Counted from the first letter of the stretch, positions 40,420 to 52,268 are shown. The stretch: DNA of 64,000 nucleotides from Rhizobiales bacterium SYSU XM002 (GCA_009846685.1 VWVY01000004.1:248001-312000); one strand, 5' to 3'. The notes: a model not told the origin generated them from the letters alone. A program made the numbers and translations.

Positions 40420-40523
40420 TCCGGTCCAAGAGTGCCTGAGCCGGCCCGACCGGTGCCTGCGCGACGTCAAAGACGAAAGGCGCCGAATCGGCCATCCTGC
40501 AGGCTGTTCTTGCGGGAGGTTCC

Positions 40524-40838
40524 ATGCGTGCCCTAGCTATTTCGATCCTGATTGTCGCCAGTTGCCTGTCGTCGGCGGAAGCGGCGAGCGCGAAGCGCGG
40601 CCTCGTGCTGGCGAAGGAACGTTGTTCGGCCTGCCACGCCGTCACCGGGCATGGCGCCAGCCCCGATATCAAGGCCCCGACCTTCCGCCGCATCGCCGGG
40701 CAATGGCCGGTCGAGCAATTGCAGGAGGCATTGGCGGAAGGCATCGTCACCGGTCACCCCGGAATGCCGGAGTTCACATTCTCTCCCCGCGAGATCGACG
40801 ATTTTCTCGCCCACCTCCGCCGCCTTCGCGGCCGGTGA
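40524..40838 (+). CDS. Small periplasmic cytochrome c
   Basis: A 104-residue class I c-type cytochrome. The signal peptide MRALAISILIVASCLSSAEAA is followed by the heme motif CSACH at about residues 34-38. The distal ligand methionine lies in HPGMPEFTFSPREIDDFLAHL, typical of short cytochromes c. It shuttles electrons in the periplasm. GGGAGG precedes the ATG. It follows carA by 104 bases on the same strand and is not functionally linked to it in any obvious way. Confidence 0.92.
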   Translation: MRALAISILIVASCLSSAEAASAKRGLVLAKERCSACHAVTGHGASPDIKAPTFRRIAGQWPVEQLQEALAEGIVTGHPGMPEFTFSPREIDDFLAHLRRLRGR

Positions 40839-40890
40839 GCGGCGCCTCTTTCCGAACTCCATATTTTGCATTCGAATCTTCTCACCCGAC

Positions 40891-40937
40891 GCATTTTCTT
40901 CGATCAATCGGTATCCACTTGATCGAAAAATGCTCTA
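40891..40937 (-). repeat. Palindromic intergenic repeat, copy 1 (reverse orientation)
   Basis: The arms GCATTTTC...CGATCAA and TTGATCG..AAAATGC make a long imperfect hairpin, ending with GCTCTA. It lies in the gap before the methyltransferase gene. Its reverse complement aligns closely with the element at 41676-41723: both share TAGAGCATT, GATCAAGT and GAAAATGC blocks. This is a dispersed REP/RIME-like element of the kind scattered in rhizobial genomes. Confidence 0.7.
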
Positions 40938-40976
40938 GAACCAGACCCGTTCGCGAAACCGGGGCCGGGTGAAGCC

Positions 40977-41678
40977 ATGAAAAGCTGGATCGAATACTGG
41001 AATTCCGACCACCCGATCTACGTCAACGATCGCCACCTCACCCTGCATTATCGTGGCATCGCGCAGGGCATCGCCGATCTCGTGCCGGGCGAGGACGCGC
41101 ATGTTCTTGATTTCGGCTGCGGAGAAGCGCTTTCCGCCGATCTTATCGCGCGCAAATGCCGCCGCCTGCTGCTGGTCGATTCCGCGCCGACCATCCGCGA
41201 GAAGCTGAAAGCCCGGTTCGGTGACAACCGGGCGATCCATGTTCTTGCACCGGAGGAGGCAAAGGCGCTCGCTGCCGGCAGCCTCGATCTCGTGGTGGTC
41301 CACTCAGTCGCACAATACCTCAAGAAGCCGGATTTTGCCGCGCTGGTTGCCGAACTCGCCGGCAAACTCAAACCCGGCGGGAGCCTGATCGTCGGCGATA
41401 TCCTGCCGGAAGGGCTCTCGGCGATGACGGATGCCCTCGCGCTGCTGCGCTTCGGCTTCGACGGCGGATTTCTCGTTCCCGCCTTTGTCGGTCTCGTGAA
41501 GACGGCGCTGTCCGATTACCGGAAAATCCGTGCCGAACTCGGGCTCACGCACTATGAGGAAACGGAAATGCTCGCCCTCCTCGAAAAGGCAGGGCTCACC
41601 GCGCGCCGCCTTGAAAAGAACCTCGGCCACAATCAGGCACGCATGGCGTTCGGCGCGGTGAAATTCGCGGCGGAATAG
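40977..41678 (+). CDS. SAM-dependent class I methyltransferase
   Basis: A 233-residue methyltransferase. The SAM-binding motif I is HVLDFGCGEALSADLIA; LLLVDSAPTIREKLKARF and LDLVVVHSVAQYLKKPDFAAL follow as motifs II and IV. KLKPGGSLIVGDILP is the post-IV motif. The N-terminus SWIEYWNSDHPIYVNDRHLTLHY is a distinctive opening of a family found in alphaproteobacteria, whose substrate I do not know. The gene is flanked on both sides by copies of a palindromic repeat, and its TAG stop lies inside the downstream copy. There is no operon partner. Confidence 0.88.
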   Translation: MKSWIEYWNSDHPIYVNDRHLTLHYRGIAQGIADLVPGEDAHVLDFGCGEALSADLIARKCRRLLLVDSAPTIREKLKARFGDNRAIHVLAPEEAKALAAGSLDLVVVHSVAQYLKKPDFAALVAELAGKLKPGGSLIVGDILPEGLSAMTDALALLRFGFDGGFLVPAFVGLVKTALSDYRKIRAELGLTHYEETEMLALLEKAGLTARRLEKNLGHNQARMAFGAVKFAAE

Positions 41679-41723
41679 AGCATTCTCTGATCAAGTAGCG
41701 GCCAGCTGATCACCAGAAAATGC
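41676..41723 (+). repeat. Palindromic intergenic repeat, copy 2 (forward orientation)
   Basis: It reads TAGAGCATT..CTGATCAAGT then GCTGATCA..AGAAAATGC, an imperfect hairpin of 48 bases. It begins with the TAG stop codon of the methyltransferase gene and lies between that gene and the convergent gtrA-like gene, so it may also work as a bidirectional terminator. It is the inverted counterpart of copy 1 at 40891-40937. Confidence 0.7.
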
Positions 41724-41738
41724 GTCACGATAAATAAA

Positions 41739-42167
41739 TCAGCTCCGGTCGCGGAAGCTCCAGTATTTGTGGGCGCCAAAGCTCCAGACGAGCACGATGC
41801 CGGTCGTCAGCACCTGCGACAGGAAATAATGCCAGCCAAGCCAACGCGTGAAGAAGGCCATCAGCAGCCAGGTCATGCCGAAGCCGATGCCGGCGACGAC
41901 CGCGAAGCGCCATCCCGCTTCGAGGTGTCCGCGCTCGGCATCGTAGGTGTAGATGCGGTTGAGCACGTAGGAGACGATGCCGCCCGCGACATAGCCCGCC
42001 AGCGTTGCCGAGACGGGATCGTAGAAGAAGATTTCGACCAGTCCGACCAGCAGTCCGTAATGCACGATTGCTGCGACGACGCCGACGCCGAAAAACGCGA
42101 TGAACTGCCGCGCGACATGCTTGAGGCGCGCAGCAAGCCCTTCCGGGGGAAGCGCTTTGTCATTCAT
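41739..42167 (-). CDS. GtrA-family membrane protein
   Basis: A 142-residue protein with four predicted helices. The N-terminal FIAFFGVGVVAAIVHYGLLVGL and GGIVSYVLNRIYTYDAERG, with the ending VWSFGAHKYWSFR, are the GtrA family pattern. GtrA-type proteins help move lipid-linked sugars or act in teichoic or arabinogalactan and O-antigen modification. Its start overlaps the stop of the M48 protease gene by ATGA, so it is the last gene of the lemA-M48-gtrA operon. The role with these partners is unknown. A repeat that may act as a terminator follows. Confidence 0.9.
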   Translation of the reverse strand: MNDKALPPEGLAARLKHVARQFIAFFGVGVVAAIVHYGLLVGLVEIFFYDPVSATLAGYVAGGIVSYVLNRIYTYDAERGHLEAGWRFAVVAGIGFGMTWLLMAFFTRWLGWHYFLSQVLTTGIVLVWSFGAHKYWSFRDRS

Positions 42168-43225
42168 GACGACGGCCCGCGCGCCCAGGGTCCGCGCTTC
42201 TCGACGATCTCCGGCAGGGAATTGCGCTGCTCGATCCCCGGCGGGCCGACGCGCTGCGCTTCTTCTGGGACCAGCCCTCCCGCGTATTGCTGAAGCGCAT
42301 TGAGCCTTTTGGCGATCGAAGGGTGCGTCGAGAAAATGTCGCCCCAGTCGTCCGGGTCGTTCTCGATGCACATATCCATGATGCCGGAAGGCACGCCATC
42401 AATGTCCGCACGACCGGATATCTTGAGCAGTGCCGAGATCAGCGCGTCGGGGTTCTTGGTCAATTCGACGGCGCCCGCATCCGCGAGATATTCGCGGCTA
42501 CGCGAAAGTGCGAAACGGATCAGGACCGCGAAAAGCCAGGCCAGCAGCAAGATAACGATACCGATAATGATCGCGCCGCCGCCACTGTTGCGGTTGTCCC
42601 CGTTGCTCGACGAACCGGAACCGAACCGCCAGCGTCCCCGCACCATCATCTCGCCGAAGAATGAGATCACGCCGACAATCAGCACGGCGAAGATCATCAG
42701 CTTCACGTCGCCATTGCGGATATGGGTCAACTCATGGGCGATGACGCCCTCGAGTTCATCCTTGTCGAGCGCTTCGAGCAGGCCGGTCGTAACCGTCACG
42801 GTGTACTGGCTCGCGTTGACGCCGCTCGCAAAGGCGTTGAGCGCCGGCGTTTCAAGCACCTGGATACGCGGCACGGTCATGCCGCGGGAAATGCAGAGAT
42901 TTTCGGTGATGCGGTAGAGTTCGGGGTGGCTCTCGCGCGTCACATCCTGCGCACCGGTCGCCCAGGAGATCATCGCGGTGTTGGAAACGTAACCGATGCC
43001 GACCCAGAGCGCCGTCGCCCCGAAGGCGAACGGTAGGTAGCCCCAGAAAATTTTCGCCGCGTAACTCATGATGCCGGAAACCGGGCCGGAATATTTCATC
43101 CCGACGCCTACCAGCGTCACGCCATAGGTGACCATGGCAACGAGAAAGAACAGCGCCGCAACGAGAAAAATCGAGCGGACGCGGTTGTTGCGGATATGGG
43201 TGTAGAGGCCGAAGGCTCCGCCCAC
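42164..43225 (-). CDS. HtpX-like M48 family membrane zinc metalloprotease
   Basis: A 353-residue protease. Two N-terminal helices surround a short loop, and the zinc-binding motif HELTH lies at about residues 164-168 in EGVIAHELTHIRNGD. A further helical pair at ~183-240 carries a Gly/Ser-rich loop. The third zinc ligand is the glutamate in SRSREYLADAGAVELT. The start was chosen as GTG at 43225 because GGGAG lies nine bases before it and no ATG is available; the reading then begins FVGGAFGLYTHIRNN, as in relatives. M48 proteins degrade damaged membrane proteins. Pairing with LemA (encoded 96 bases upstream) is widespread. The last ~40 residues are Pro/Gly-rich. Confidence 0.93.
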   Translation of the reverse strand: MGGAFGLYTHIRNNRVRSIFLVAALFFLVAMVTYGVTLVGVGMKYSGPVSGIMSYAAKIFWGYLPFAFGATALWVGIGYVSNTAMISWATGAQDVTRESHPELYRITENLCISRGMTVPRIQVLETPALNAFASGVNASQYTVTVTTGLLEALDKDELEGVIAHELTHIRNGDVKLMIFAVLIVGVISFFGEMMVRGRWRFGSGSSSNGDNRNSGGGAIIIGIVILLLAWLFAVLIRFALSRSREYLADAGAVELTKNPDALISALLKISGRADIDGVPSGIMDMCIENDPDDWGDIFSTHPSIAKRLNALQQYAGGLVPEEAQRVGPPGIEQRNSLPEIVEKRGPWARGPSS

Positions 43226-43321
43226 GAAAACTCTCCCGTTGCGAAAGCACAAGGCGAGCCGGCCGCCCGCCCGGGCTTATGCGAGGATGCGGCCGCCGGG
43301 CGGCGGCCCGCGAAAGAAAGC

Positions 43322-43882
43322 TTAGAACTTCACTTCCGGCGGCTTGTCGAGCGAGGCACGCGCTGTCTCGCCGACATCGAAGAACTCACGCTGGCTGAAA
43401 CCGAAGCTCTTGGCGAAGAAAACGCCGGGAATGGCCTGCGTTGCGGTGTTGTATTCGCCAACCGCGCTGTTGAAGAAGCGCCGTGCCGCAGCGAGCTTGT
43501 CCTCGATATTACCGAGCTGCGACTGCAGATCGAGGAAGTTCGTATTGGCCTTGAGATCGGGATAGGCTTCAGACAGAGCCATCAGACGACCGAGCGCGCC
43601 GGAAAGCCCTTGTTCCGCCGCAGCCTGCGCGCCGGCGCCATGCGCGGAAATCGCGGCATTGCGCGCCTTGATGACCGCATCGAGCGTGTCCTTTTCGTGA
43701 GAGGCATACCCCTTCACAGTCTCGATGAGGTTGGGAATGAGGTCGTGCCGCTGCTTGAGCTGCACGTCGATGTCCGCGAAAGCCTGATTGGCCCGCTGGT
43801 TCATGCTGACGAGGCCGTTGTAGGCCATCAACAGCCAGACAACGACAAGGGCGAGAATGCCGAGAACGATCCAACCACCCAT
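43322..43882 (-). CDS. LemA family protein
   Basis: A 186-residue protein with an N-terminal membrane helix (GGWIVLGILALVVVWLLMAYNGL) and a long helical body. The family core LVSMNQRANQAFADIDVQLKQRHDLIPNLIETVKGYASHE and ESQLG-like helix ending in FNSAVGEYNTATQAIPGVFFA are very clear. LemA proteins are found with M48 proteases and may help present or regulate their substrates; the function is not settled. It is the first gene of the LemA-M48-GtrA operon and lies 23 bases downstream of the OmpA-type gene stop, so the OmpA gene may share the transcript. Confidence 0.94.
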   Translation of the reverse strand: MGGWIVLGILALVVVWLLMAYNGLVSMNQRANQAFADIDVQLKQRHDLIPNLIETVKGYASHEKDTLDAVIKARNAAISAHGAGAQAAAEQGLSGALGRLMALSEAYPDLKANTNFLDLQSQLGNIEDKLAAARRFFNSAVGEYNTATQAIPGVFFAKSFGFSQREFFDVGETARASLDKPPEVKF

Positions 43883-43905
43883 AGCCTTCTCCTTGAGGCG
43901 CTCAG

Positions 43906-44862
43906 TTAACGTTTGACGATTTCGACCCGGCGGTTCAGTGCCTGGCCGGCTTCGGTCTCATTTGTCGCAACGGGAGAAGCCATCCCCGCTCCGAAAGGCG
44001 TCAACCGGTTCGCGGCGATACCCGCACCCGTCAACGCCTTAATAACGGATTGCGCGCGCTTGCGCGAGAGGTCGACGTTGTAATCGAACCCGCCCTTGGA
44101 ATCCGTGTGGCCAGCAATCACCGCCGAAACCGAGGGATTGGCCTTCAGATAGGCGATGATCTGATCGATCTGCGGCTTAGATTCCGGCCGGATATCCGCC
44201 TTGTTGAAGTCGAAGGTGATGCCATAGAGCGCCGCCCGGCCCTGTGCATCGAGCGTGGAGCGCAGCGTCGAAGCATCGAGAACCTTGATCTTGTTGGTTT
44301 CCATCGCACTGGCATCGATGACATCGACAAGCGAGCGAACCTCGTTCCCCTGTTCGACCGACAGGATCGCGACGACAGTATCGGTCGCCGCATCCTTCTT
44401 GCGGGCGATCAGATAGGTCTGGTTCTCCCAGTTCGACGGCAGGCCCGAGCCCTTGAGCTGCTCCGTGACGGCGAACCACAGGTCCGCGCCGCCACAAGCC
44501 GAGGTGCGGCAGGTGAAGATCGTCTCGAAGCCCTGTGATTGCAGCCGTTGCTCGTAGTTACGGACGACTTCCAGCGACGATCTGTCGAGCGGGCCGCGAT
44601 AAAGGAAGCGTACGGCCTTGCCCTTGGCCTGGAGACTGTTGTCGTCGTTGAGGTCCTTGGCGGAGGCTATCTTCGCCTTTGGCAGCCGGATCTCATCGTA
44701 GTCACGCGTTTTCGCGAAGGCGATCACCGAACCTTCATAGCGCCCCACCATCGTGTGGTCGCGCGCGCCGGGAATGTCCTTCGCCGGCACCTGGGCGAGC
44801 ACGACACCGGGAGAGAACAGGAGAAGCGACGCTACCAGCGCCTTCCGAAGCATGGATTTCAT
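43906..44862 (-). CDS. OmpA-family protein with DUF4892-like N-terminal domain
   Basis: A 318-residue exported protein. The signal peptide [24 protein letters not shown] is followed by a ~190-residue domain containing [20 protein letters not shown] and [18 protein letters not shown], with a Cys pair in [10 protein letters not shown]. This is like DUF4892 proteins. The C-terminal OmpA domain (~205-318) has [33 protein letters not shown] and [10 protein letters not shown] for peptidoglycan binding. It probably links outer membrane or periplasm to the cell wall. The start at 44862 has AGGAA upstream; a second ATG three codons later is possible. It diverges from carB and lies just before lemA. 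Confidence 0.9.
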   Translation of the reverse strand: MKSMLRKALVASLLLFSPGVVLAQVPAKDIPGARDHTMVGRYEGSVIAFAKTRDYDEIRLPKAKIASAKDLNDDNSLQAKGKAVRFLYRGPLDRSSLEVVRNYEQRLQSQGFETIFTCRTSACGGADLWFAVTEQLKGSGLPSNWENQTYLIARKKDAATDTVVAILSVEQGNEVRSLVDVIDASAMETNKIKVLDASTLRSTLDAQGRAALYGITFDFNKADIRPESKPQIDQIIAYLKANPSVSAVIAGHTDSKGGFDYNVDLSRKRAQSVIKALTGAGIAANRLTPFGAGMASPVATNETEAGQALNRRVEIVKR

Positions 44863-45176
44863 CCAGAAAATTCCTACAGGCACCTTGTTGCAGAGAAATC
44901 CGGGATTTGAAAGCACCCCGCCCGTGCTCTCGCTCCCCGCCCCCGCCGCGCGCGGTGCGCCAGCGCATGGCGCGGAATTCCCTAGGCTTTCGCGTGCCGG
45001 AAAAGGCGGGAACGGGCCGGCTTGATGTGAACTTGCCTGTTTTTGGCCTTGTCGGGTCGGTGGGCCTTGTCTATAGCGGGGCTTCAGCACGCAACATAAC
45101 GCGATCCACCACCCCGGCCTCAACAAGGCGCGAAGTTCGGGGTTCGGTCGGGTCGCGCAAATTTACGGCCGGTACC
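44863..45176. other. Divergent intergenic region between ompA-type gene and carB
   Basis: This 314-base region holds both divergent promoters. For carB the best candidate is CTTGTC at 45048-45053 with TATAGC at 45072-45077, spaced by 18 bases. GGCCTTGTC occurs twice, at 45045-45053 and 45063-45071, one and a half turns apart, and could be a tandem regulator site. The frame upstream of the carB ATG is open but not carB-like. No other gene was seen. Confidence 0.4.
45048..45077 (+). promoter_or_regulatory. Candidate carB promoter
   Basis: CTTGTC and TATAGC are separated by 18 bases, close to the alphaproteobacterial sigma-70 pattern, about 100 bases before the carB ATG. The -35 lies inside the first of two GGCCTTGTC repeats. 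The match is moderate and was chosen by eye. Confidence 0.38.
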
Positions 45177-48515
<3,339 letters not shown>

Positions 48516-48587
48516 GTTGTCCCCGTTCGGGGAGAAGTGGACAATAATCGGCGTGTGGCGGGCTCCCGCCCTGACCGGAACGAAAGA

Positions 48588-48614
48588 CCCCGCCAGCGGC
48601 GACGCGTGGCGGGG
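48588..48614 (+). promoter_or_regulatory. GC-rich stem-loop in the greA leader
   Basis: CCCCGCCA and TGGCGGGG are perfect 8-base arms around an 11-base loop. It ends 25 bases before the greA start and is followed by GCACTGTTTATAAGGAG, where AAGGAG is the greA ribosome site. It could be a weak terminator or attenuator between carB and greA, or a translational control hairpin. The T content after the stem is too low for a confident terminator. Confidence 0.35.
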
Positions 48615-48639
48615 GCACTGTTTATAAGGAGATCGGCCC

Positions 48640-49113
48640 ATGGATCGCATTCCCATGACCGCCAGAGGCTACAAGATGCTGGAAGACGAGCTGAAGCATC
48701 GTCAGACGGTCGAGCGGCCGCGCATCATCGTCGCCATTCAGGAAGCGCGTGCGCACGGCGATCTTTCCGAGAATGCGGAATATTCCTCGGCCAAGGAGGC
48801 GCAGTCGCTGAACGAGGGCCGGATCGGCGAACTCGAAAGCCTGATCGGCCGGGCCGAGATCATCGAGGTGGCGAAGCTCTCGGGCAATACGATCAAGTTC
48901 GGCGCGACCGTGAAACTCGTTGATGACGACACCGAGGAGGAGAAATCCTACCAGATCGTCGGCGACGTCGAGGCCGACGTGAAATCCGGCCGGATTTCGA
49001 TTTCTTCGCCCATCGCCCGCGCCTTGATCGGCAAGAAGGTCGGGGATACCGTTGAGGTGAATACACCCGGCGGAGGCAAGAGCTATGAGATCGTCGAGGT
49101 CGCCTTCCGATAA
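48640..49113 (+). CDS. greA: Transcription elongation factor GreA
   Basis: A 157-residue factor, the standard length. The N-terminal coiled coil (~1-75) has [43 protein letters not shown], whose acidic tip rescues stalled RNA polymerase. The C-terminal domain contains [24 protein letters not shown] and [23 protein letters not shown], typical FKBP-like GreA sequence. It stimulates transcript cleavage in backtracked complexes. An AAGGAG site precedes the ATG at good spacing. The 3' end overlaps the next gene by 29 bases. Confidence 0.97.
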   Translation: MDRIPMTARGYKMLEDELKHRQTVERPRIIVAIQEARAHGDLSENAEYSSAKEAQSLNEGRIGELESLIGRAEIIEVAKLSGNTIKFGATVKLVDDDTEEEKSYQIVGDVEADVKSGRISISSPIARALIGKKVGDTVEVNTPGGGKSYEIVEVAFR

Positions 49114-49579
49114 TCCGTTTTCGCTGAACCGGCGTGCCTTGCTCTGCGTACCGGTCTCGCTCACTTGGGCGATCGCGCCCGCACAGGCCGCGCCACTGCG
49201 ACGGGTGAGCGTCGATGTCGCGCTGGAAGGCGTCGGTGCTATCGCCACCCACATTCGTCGCACCCTCCCCCATCACCTTGCGCGGGAACTTACAGAAAAT
49301 CCCCTCGAAGGCTATCCGCCCGGCGCGCGTCTCGTCGTCAGGGTCACGCAGGTGTATCTCTCAGCCGGGCTTGAACAGTACGGCGGGTTCGGCAACGCCG
49401 ACGCGCTCGACGGCGAGGCGCTGATTCTCGATGCGGCGGGAAATGTCCTGTTGCGAAAATCCGCTGCGGGTCGCTCTCAGCCGGAAACTGACGTCGTTTC
49501 CGCCCCCTATAGCGAACCACGGCGTGTCGAGAACCTGATCCAGACTTTCGCCTATTGGACGGTGCGCTCGCTCCGCTAG
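49085..49579 (+). CDS. Exported hypothetical protein
   Basis: A 164-residue protein not assigned to a named family. The N-terminus [24 protein letters not shown] is a signal peptide with a paired arginine, so Sec or possibly Tat export. The mature part has the pattern [20 protein letters not shown] and a [20 protein letters not shown] stretch, suggesting a beta-rich domain. There is no lipobox cysteine placed after the signal region. It overlaps the end of greA by 29 bases in another frame, which supports coupled expression. It converges on the lrp-type gene with only one base between stops. The function is unknown. Confidence 0.7.
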   Translation: MRSSRSPSDNPFSLNRRALLCVPVSLTWAIAPAQAAPLRRVSVDVALEGVGAIATHIRRTLPHHLARELTENPLEGYPPGARLVVRVTQVYLSAGLEQYGGFGNADALDGEALILDAAGNVLLRKSAAGRSQPETDVVSAPYSEPRRVENLIQTFAYWTVRSLR

Positions 49580-49580
49580 C

Positions 49581-50057
49581 TCAGTTGCGCAGCATCGGTA
49601 CAAGCCCCTCATCCTTGACCTTGCCGAGCGCGAGCGCGGTGCGCACATTGCGCACATTCGGCGTCGCGGTCAGTTCGGTGACGAAGGCCTGGAGGCTTGG
49701 CAGATCCTCGGTAACGCATTTCATCAGGAAATCGATATCGCCGGAGAGCGTCCAGCACTCGCGGACGTTCGGCCACCCCGCGACACGCTCCTGGAAAGCC
49801 GCGAGATCGCCCTCCGCCTGACTCGCAAGGTGAACGAAGGCGAAGCAGATCACCGAATAGCCGAGCCGTCCGGCATCAAGAATCGCGCGGTAGCCCTCGA
49901 TGTAGCCGGCCTCCTGCAAGGCGTGGACACGGCGCAGGCATGGAGGCGGCGTAAGCCCGACCCGTCGCGCGAGCTCGACATTGGTCAACGCACCATCCCT
50001 TTGAAGTTCCGCGAGAATTTTCCAGTCGACATCATCGAGAGTCATCGCGCGGGTCAT
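49581..50057 (-). CDS. lrp: Lrp/AsnC family transcriptional regulator
   Basis: A 158-residue regulator. Residues ~5-55 are the helix-turn-helix domain: LDDVDWKILAELQRDGALTNVELARRVGLTPPPCLRRVHALQEAGYI. The rest is the RAM ligand-binding domain with VAGWPNVRECWTLSGDIDFLMKCVTEDL. It resembles the lrp3 gene next to trxB and lsrB in Sinorhizobium, and the gene order supports that. Such proteins bind amino acids and control metabolism or virulence. The start was placed at 50057; a second ATG lies four codons later and ribosome sites are weak at both. It is divergent from the ELM1 gene across 131 bases. Confidence 0.93.
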   Translation of the reverse strand: MTRAMTLDDVDWKILAELQRDGALTNVELARRVGLTPPPCLRRVHALQEAGYIEGYRAILDAGRLGYSVICFAFVHLASQAEGDLAAFQERVAGWPNVRECWTLSGDIDFLMKCVTEDLPSLQAFVTELTATPNVRNVRTALALGKVKDEGLVPMLRN

Positions 50058-50188
50058 GAGGATCAACCGGAGGTTCAACGGGGAATACCAAGAGCGCCGG
50101 TTTGCCCGTGGACATCGGCAACGCAGCGAACCATAACGGCAGCAAGCCGTAGCGAAAACCCCGCCGGACGGCAACCTGCGAGACGGTC

Positions 50189-51208
50189 TTGCCCACCATT
50201 CCAGCGTTTTCATCTCATACTCGTTGCTGGATCGTGACCGACGGCAAGGCCGGCGATCTCAACCAGTGCCTCGGGCTGGCCGAGCGGTTGGGTCTGACTG
50301 CGGATATCCGCACCGTTCGCCCGCGTGCGCCGTGGGTATGGGGCATGCCGCTGACATGGCGCGTGCCAGCGATCGCCATCGACCCAGCCGAAGCACCCGG
50401 TCGCCCGAATGCCCCCCTCGCAGGCGAGATGCCCGATCTTGTGATCGCCTCGGGGCGTCGCGCAGCACCCTACCTGCCGGCGATCAAGCGCGAGTCTGGC
50501 GGACGCGCTTTCACGGTCTTCCTCAAGGACCCGCGCACCGGCGCCGAGATCGCCGATTTCCTCTGGGTGCCCGAGCATGATGCCTTGCGTGGCCCAAACG
50601 TGATGACGACGCAGCTCTCGCCCCATCGCGTCAGCCCGACGTCGCTGGAAGTTCTGCGCATGTCTCCGCCGCCGACCCGGATCGCAGCCCTGCGCACCCC
50701 TCGTATCGCCGTGCTGATCGGCGGCAACAGCAAGGACTTCACCTTCACCGATGCGGATATCACGCAATTCGGGGCTGCGATCGAGACTCTCGGCGGAAGC
50801 GGCGCCGGAATCATGGCAACGACCTCACGGCGCACCCCCCCAACCCTTGCCGAAACCATCCGGAAGGTTGTCGAAACATCCGGCGGCTGGCTGTGGGACG
50901 GCACCGGGGAAAACCCTTACCGTGATCTCCTCGCCCATGCCGATGCGCTCGTCGTGACGGCGGAATCGGTCAATATGGTCGGCGAAGCGCTGGCCACGGG
51001 GCGCCCCGTGCACCTCTTCCGGCCGACGGGCGGATCACGGAAAATCGATCAATTCTTGCGTGGACTTGAAGCGCGCGGGCTCGTCCACCCCTTCTCCGGC
51101 GCCGTTCGAGGCGATAGGTATGAGCCCGTCGACGACACCGATGCCATCGCGCAGGAACTGGCCCGCCGCTATGCCCGGCATCGGAGCGCGCAAGCGAGGA
51201 AGGAATAG
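50189..51208 (+). CDS. ELM1/GtrOC1-family putative glycosyltransferase
   Basis: A 339-residue protein of the Mito_fiss_Elm1 family, named after a plant protein but common in alphaproteobacteria. It contains CWIVTDGKAGDLNQCLGLAERLGL at the N-terminus, a GRRAAPYLPAIKR stretch, VLIGGNSKDFTF in the middle and the C-terminal VVTAESVNMVGEALATGRPVHLFRP, which resembles a GT-B sugar-nucleotide binding region. The bacterial function is not known. The start is a TTG, since no ATG is available before the conserved part and GAGACGG precedes it. It is placed between lrp and trxB and ends three bases before trxB, so cotranscription with trxB and lsrB is likely. Confidence 0.88.
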   Translation: MPTIPAFSSHTRCWIVTDGKAGDLNQCLGLAERLGLTADIRTVRPRAPWVWGMPLTWRVPAIAIDPAEAPGRPNAPLAGEMPDLVIASGRRAAPYLPAIKRESGGRAFTVFLKDPRTGAEIADFLWVPEHDALRGPNVMTTQLSPHRVSPTSLEVLRMSPPPTRIAALRTPRIAVLIGGNSKDFTFTDADITQFGAAIETLGGSGAGIMATTSRRTPPTLAETIRKVVETSGGWLWDGTGENPYRDLLAHADALVVTAESVNMVGEALATGRPVHLFRPTGGSRKIDQFLRGLEARGLVHPFSGAVRGDRYEPVDDTDAIAQELARRYARHRSAQARKE

Positions 51209-51211
51209 CCC

Positions 51212-52177
51212 ATGAGCAAGCACCATCACGCCAAAGTCATTGTGATCGGCTCCGGCCCTGCGGGCTACACCGCCGCGATCTACGCCGCCCGTGCAATGAT
51301 GAAGCCGATGCTCATCTCCGGGCTTGAGGCCGGCGGCCAGTTGATGATCACGACCGATGTCGAGAACTATCCCGGTTTCGCCGAACCGATTCAGGGCCCT
51401 TGGCTGATGGAGCAGATGAAGGCGCAGGCCGAACATGTCGGCACCGAGATGATCTCCGACCATATCGCCTCGGTCGATCTCTCGCGTCGCCCTTTCCGTC
51501 TCACGGGCGACGGCGGCGATACCTACACCTGCGATACGCTGATCGTTGCGACCGGTGCCAAGGCCAAGTGGCTCGGCATTCCCTCGGAGGAGCATTTCAA
51601 GGGCTTCGGTGTTTCCGCCTGTGCGACCTGCGACGGCTTCTTCTATCGCAACAAGGAGGTTGTTGTTGTCGGTGGCGGCAATTCGGCGGTCGAAGAGGCA
51701 CTCTATCTCGCCAATCTCGCCAGCAAGGTTCGCGTCATTCACCGCCGTGACAGCTTCAAGGCCGAGCGCATCCTGCAGGAGCGCCTCTTCGCCCACCCCA
51801 AGATCGAGGTGATCTGGGATTCGGCGATCGAGGAGATCTGCGGCTCGGAAGAACCGCGCTCCGTCACCCACATCCGGGTCAAGAACGTAAAAACAGGCGT
51901 GATCTCCGAACTGAAAACCGATGGTGTTTTCGTCGCCATCGGCCATGCCCCCGCCTCCTCGCTGTTCATCGGACAACTGGAGATGAAGGAGAGCGGCTAT
52001 CTCAAGGTTGCGCCCGGCACGCCGCGCACCAATATCCCCGGCGTCTTCGCAGCCGGCGATGTCGCCGACGAAACCTACCGGCAAGCCGTCACTGCGGCCG
52101 GCATGGGCTGCATGGCGGCGCTGGAAGCCGAGCGGTTCCTCACCGCTCACGCACCGGAGAAGATCGCCGCCGAATGA
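51212..52177 (+). CDS. trxB: Thioredoxin-disulfide reductase
   Basis: A 321-residue NADPH-dependent flavoenzyme that reduces thioredoxin. The FAD motif is VIVIGSGPAGYTAAIYAARA, and the redox-active disulfide is CATC at residues 137-140 in GVSACATCDGFF. NADPH binding follows in VVVVGGGNSAVEEALYL with HRRDSFKA, and a final FAD stretch reads IPGVFAAGDVADETYRQAVTAAGMG. Length and motifs are entirely standard. It follows the ELM1 gene closely and precedes lsrB, as in the Sinorhizobium lrp3-trxB-lsrB block. The thiol redox function fits control by or with LsrB. Confidence 0.97.
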   Translation: MSKHHHAKVIVIGSGPAGYTAAIYAARAMMKPMLISGLEAGGQLMITTDVENYPGFAEPIQGPWLMEQMKAQAEHVGTEMISDHIASVDLSRRPFRLTGDGGDTYTCDTLIVATGAKAKWLGIPSEEHFKGFGVSACATCDGFFYRNKEVVVVGGGNSAVEEALYLANLASKVRVIHRRDSFKAERILQERLFAHPKIEVIWDSAIEEICGSEEPRSVTHIRVKNVKTGVISELKTDGVFVAIGHAPASSLFIGQLEMKESGYLKVAPGTPRTNIPGVFAAGDVADETYRQAVTAAGMGCMAALEAERFLTAHAPEKIAAE

Positions 52178-52251
52178 ACCGGCGATAGCGACGCACAACC
52201 TGTGGATTGATTCCGCACCGGGGTGTTGCCATCGCGGGCAATTCCTGCTGC

Positions 52252-52268
52252 TATGCTTGTGACGCATA
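52252..52268. promoter_or_regulatory. LysR-type box upstream of lsrB
   Basis: TATGC and GCATA form inverted 5-base arms around a 7-base spacer, fitting the T-N11-A pattern of LysR-type binding sites. It lies 52-68 bases before the lsrB start, the usual place for an autoregulatory site. It also lies downstream of trxB, so the site serves lsrB only. Confidence 0.5.
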
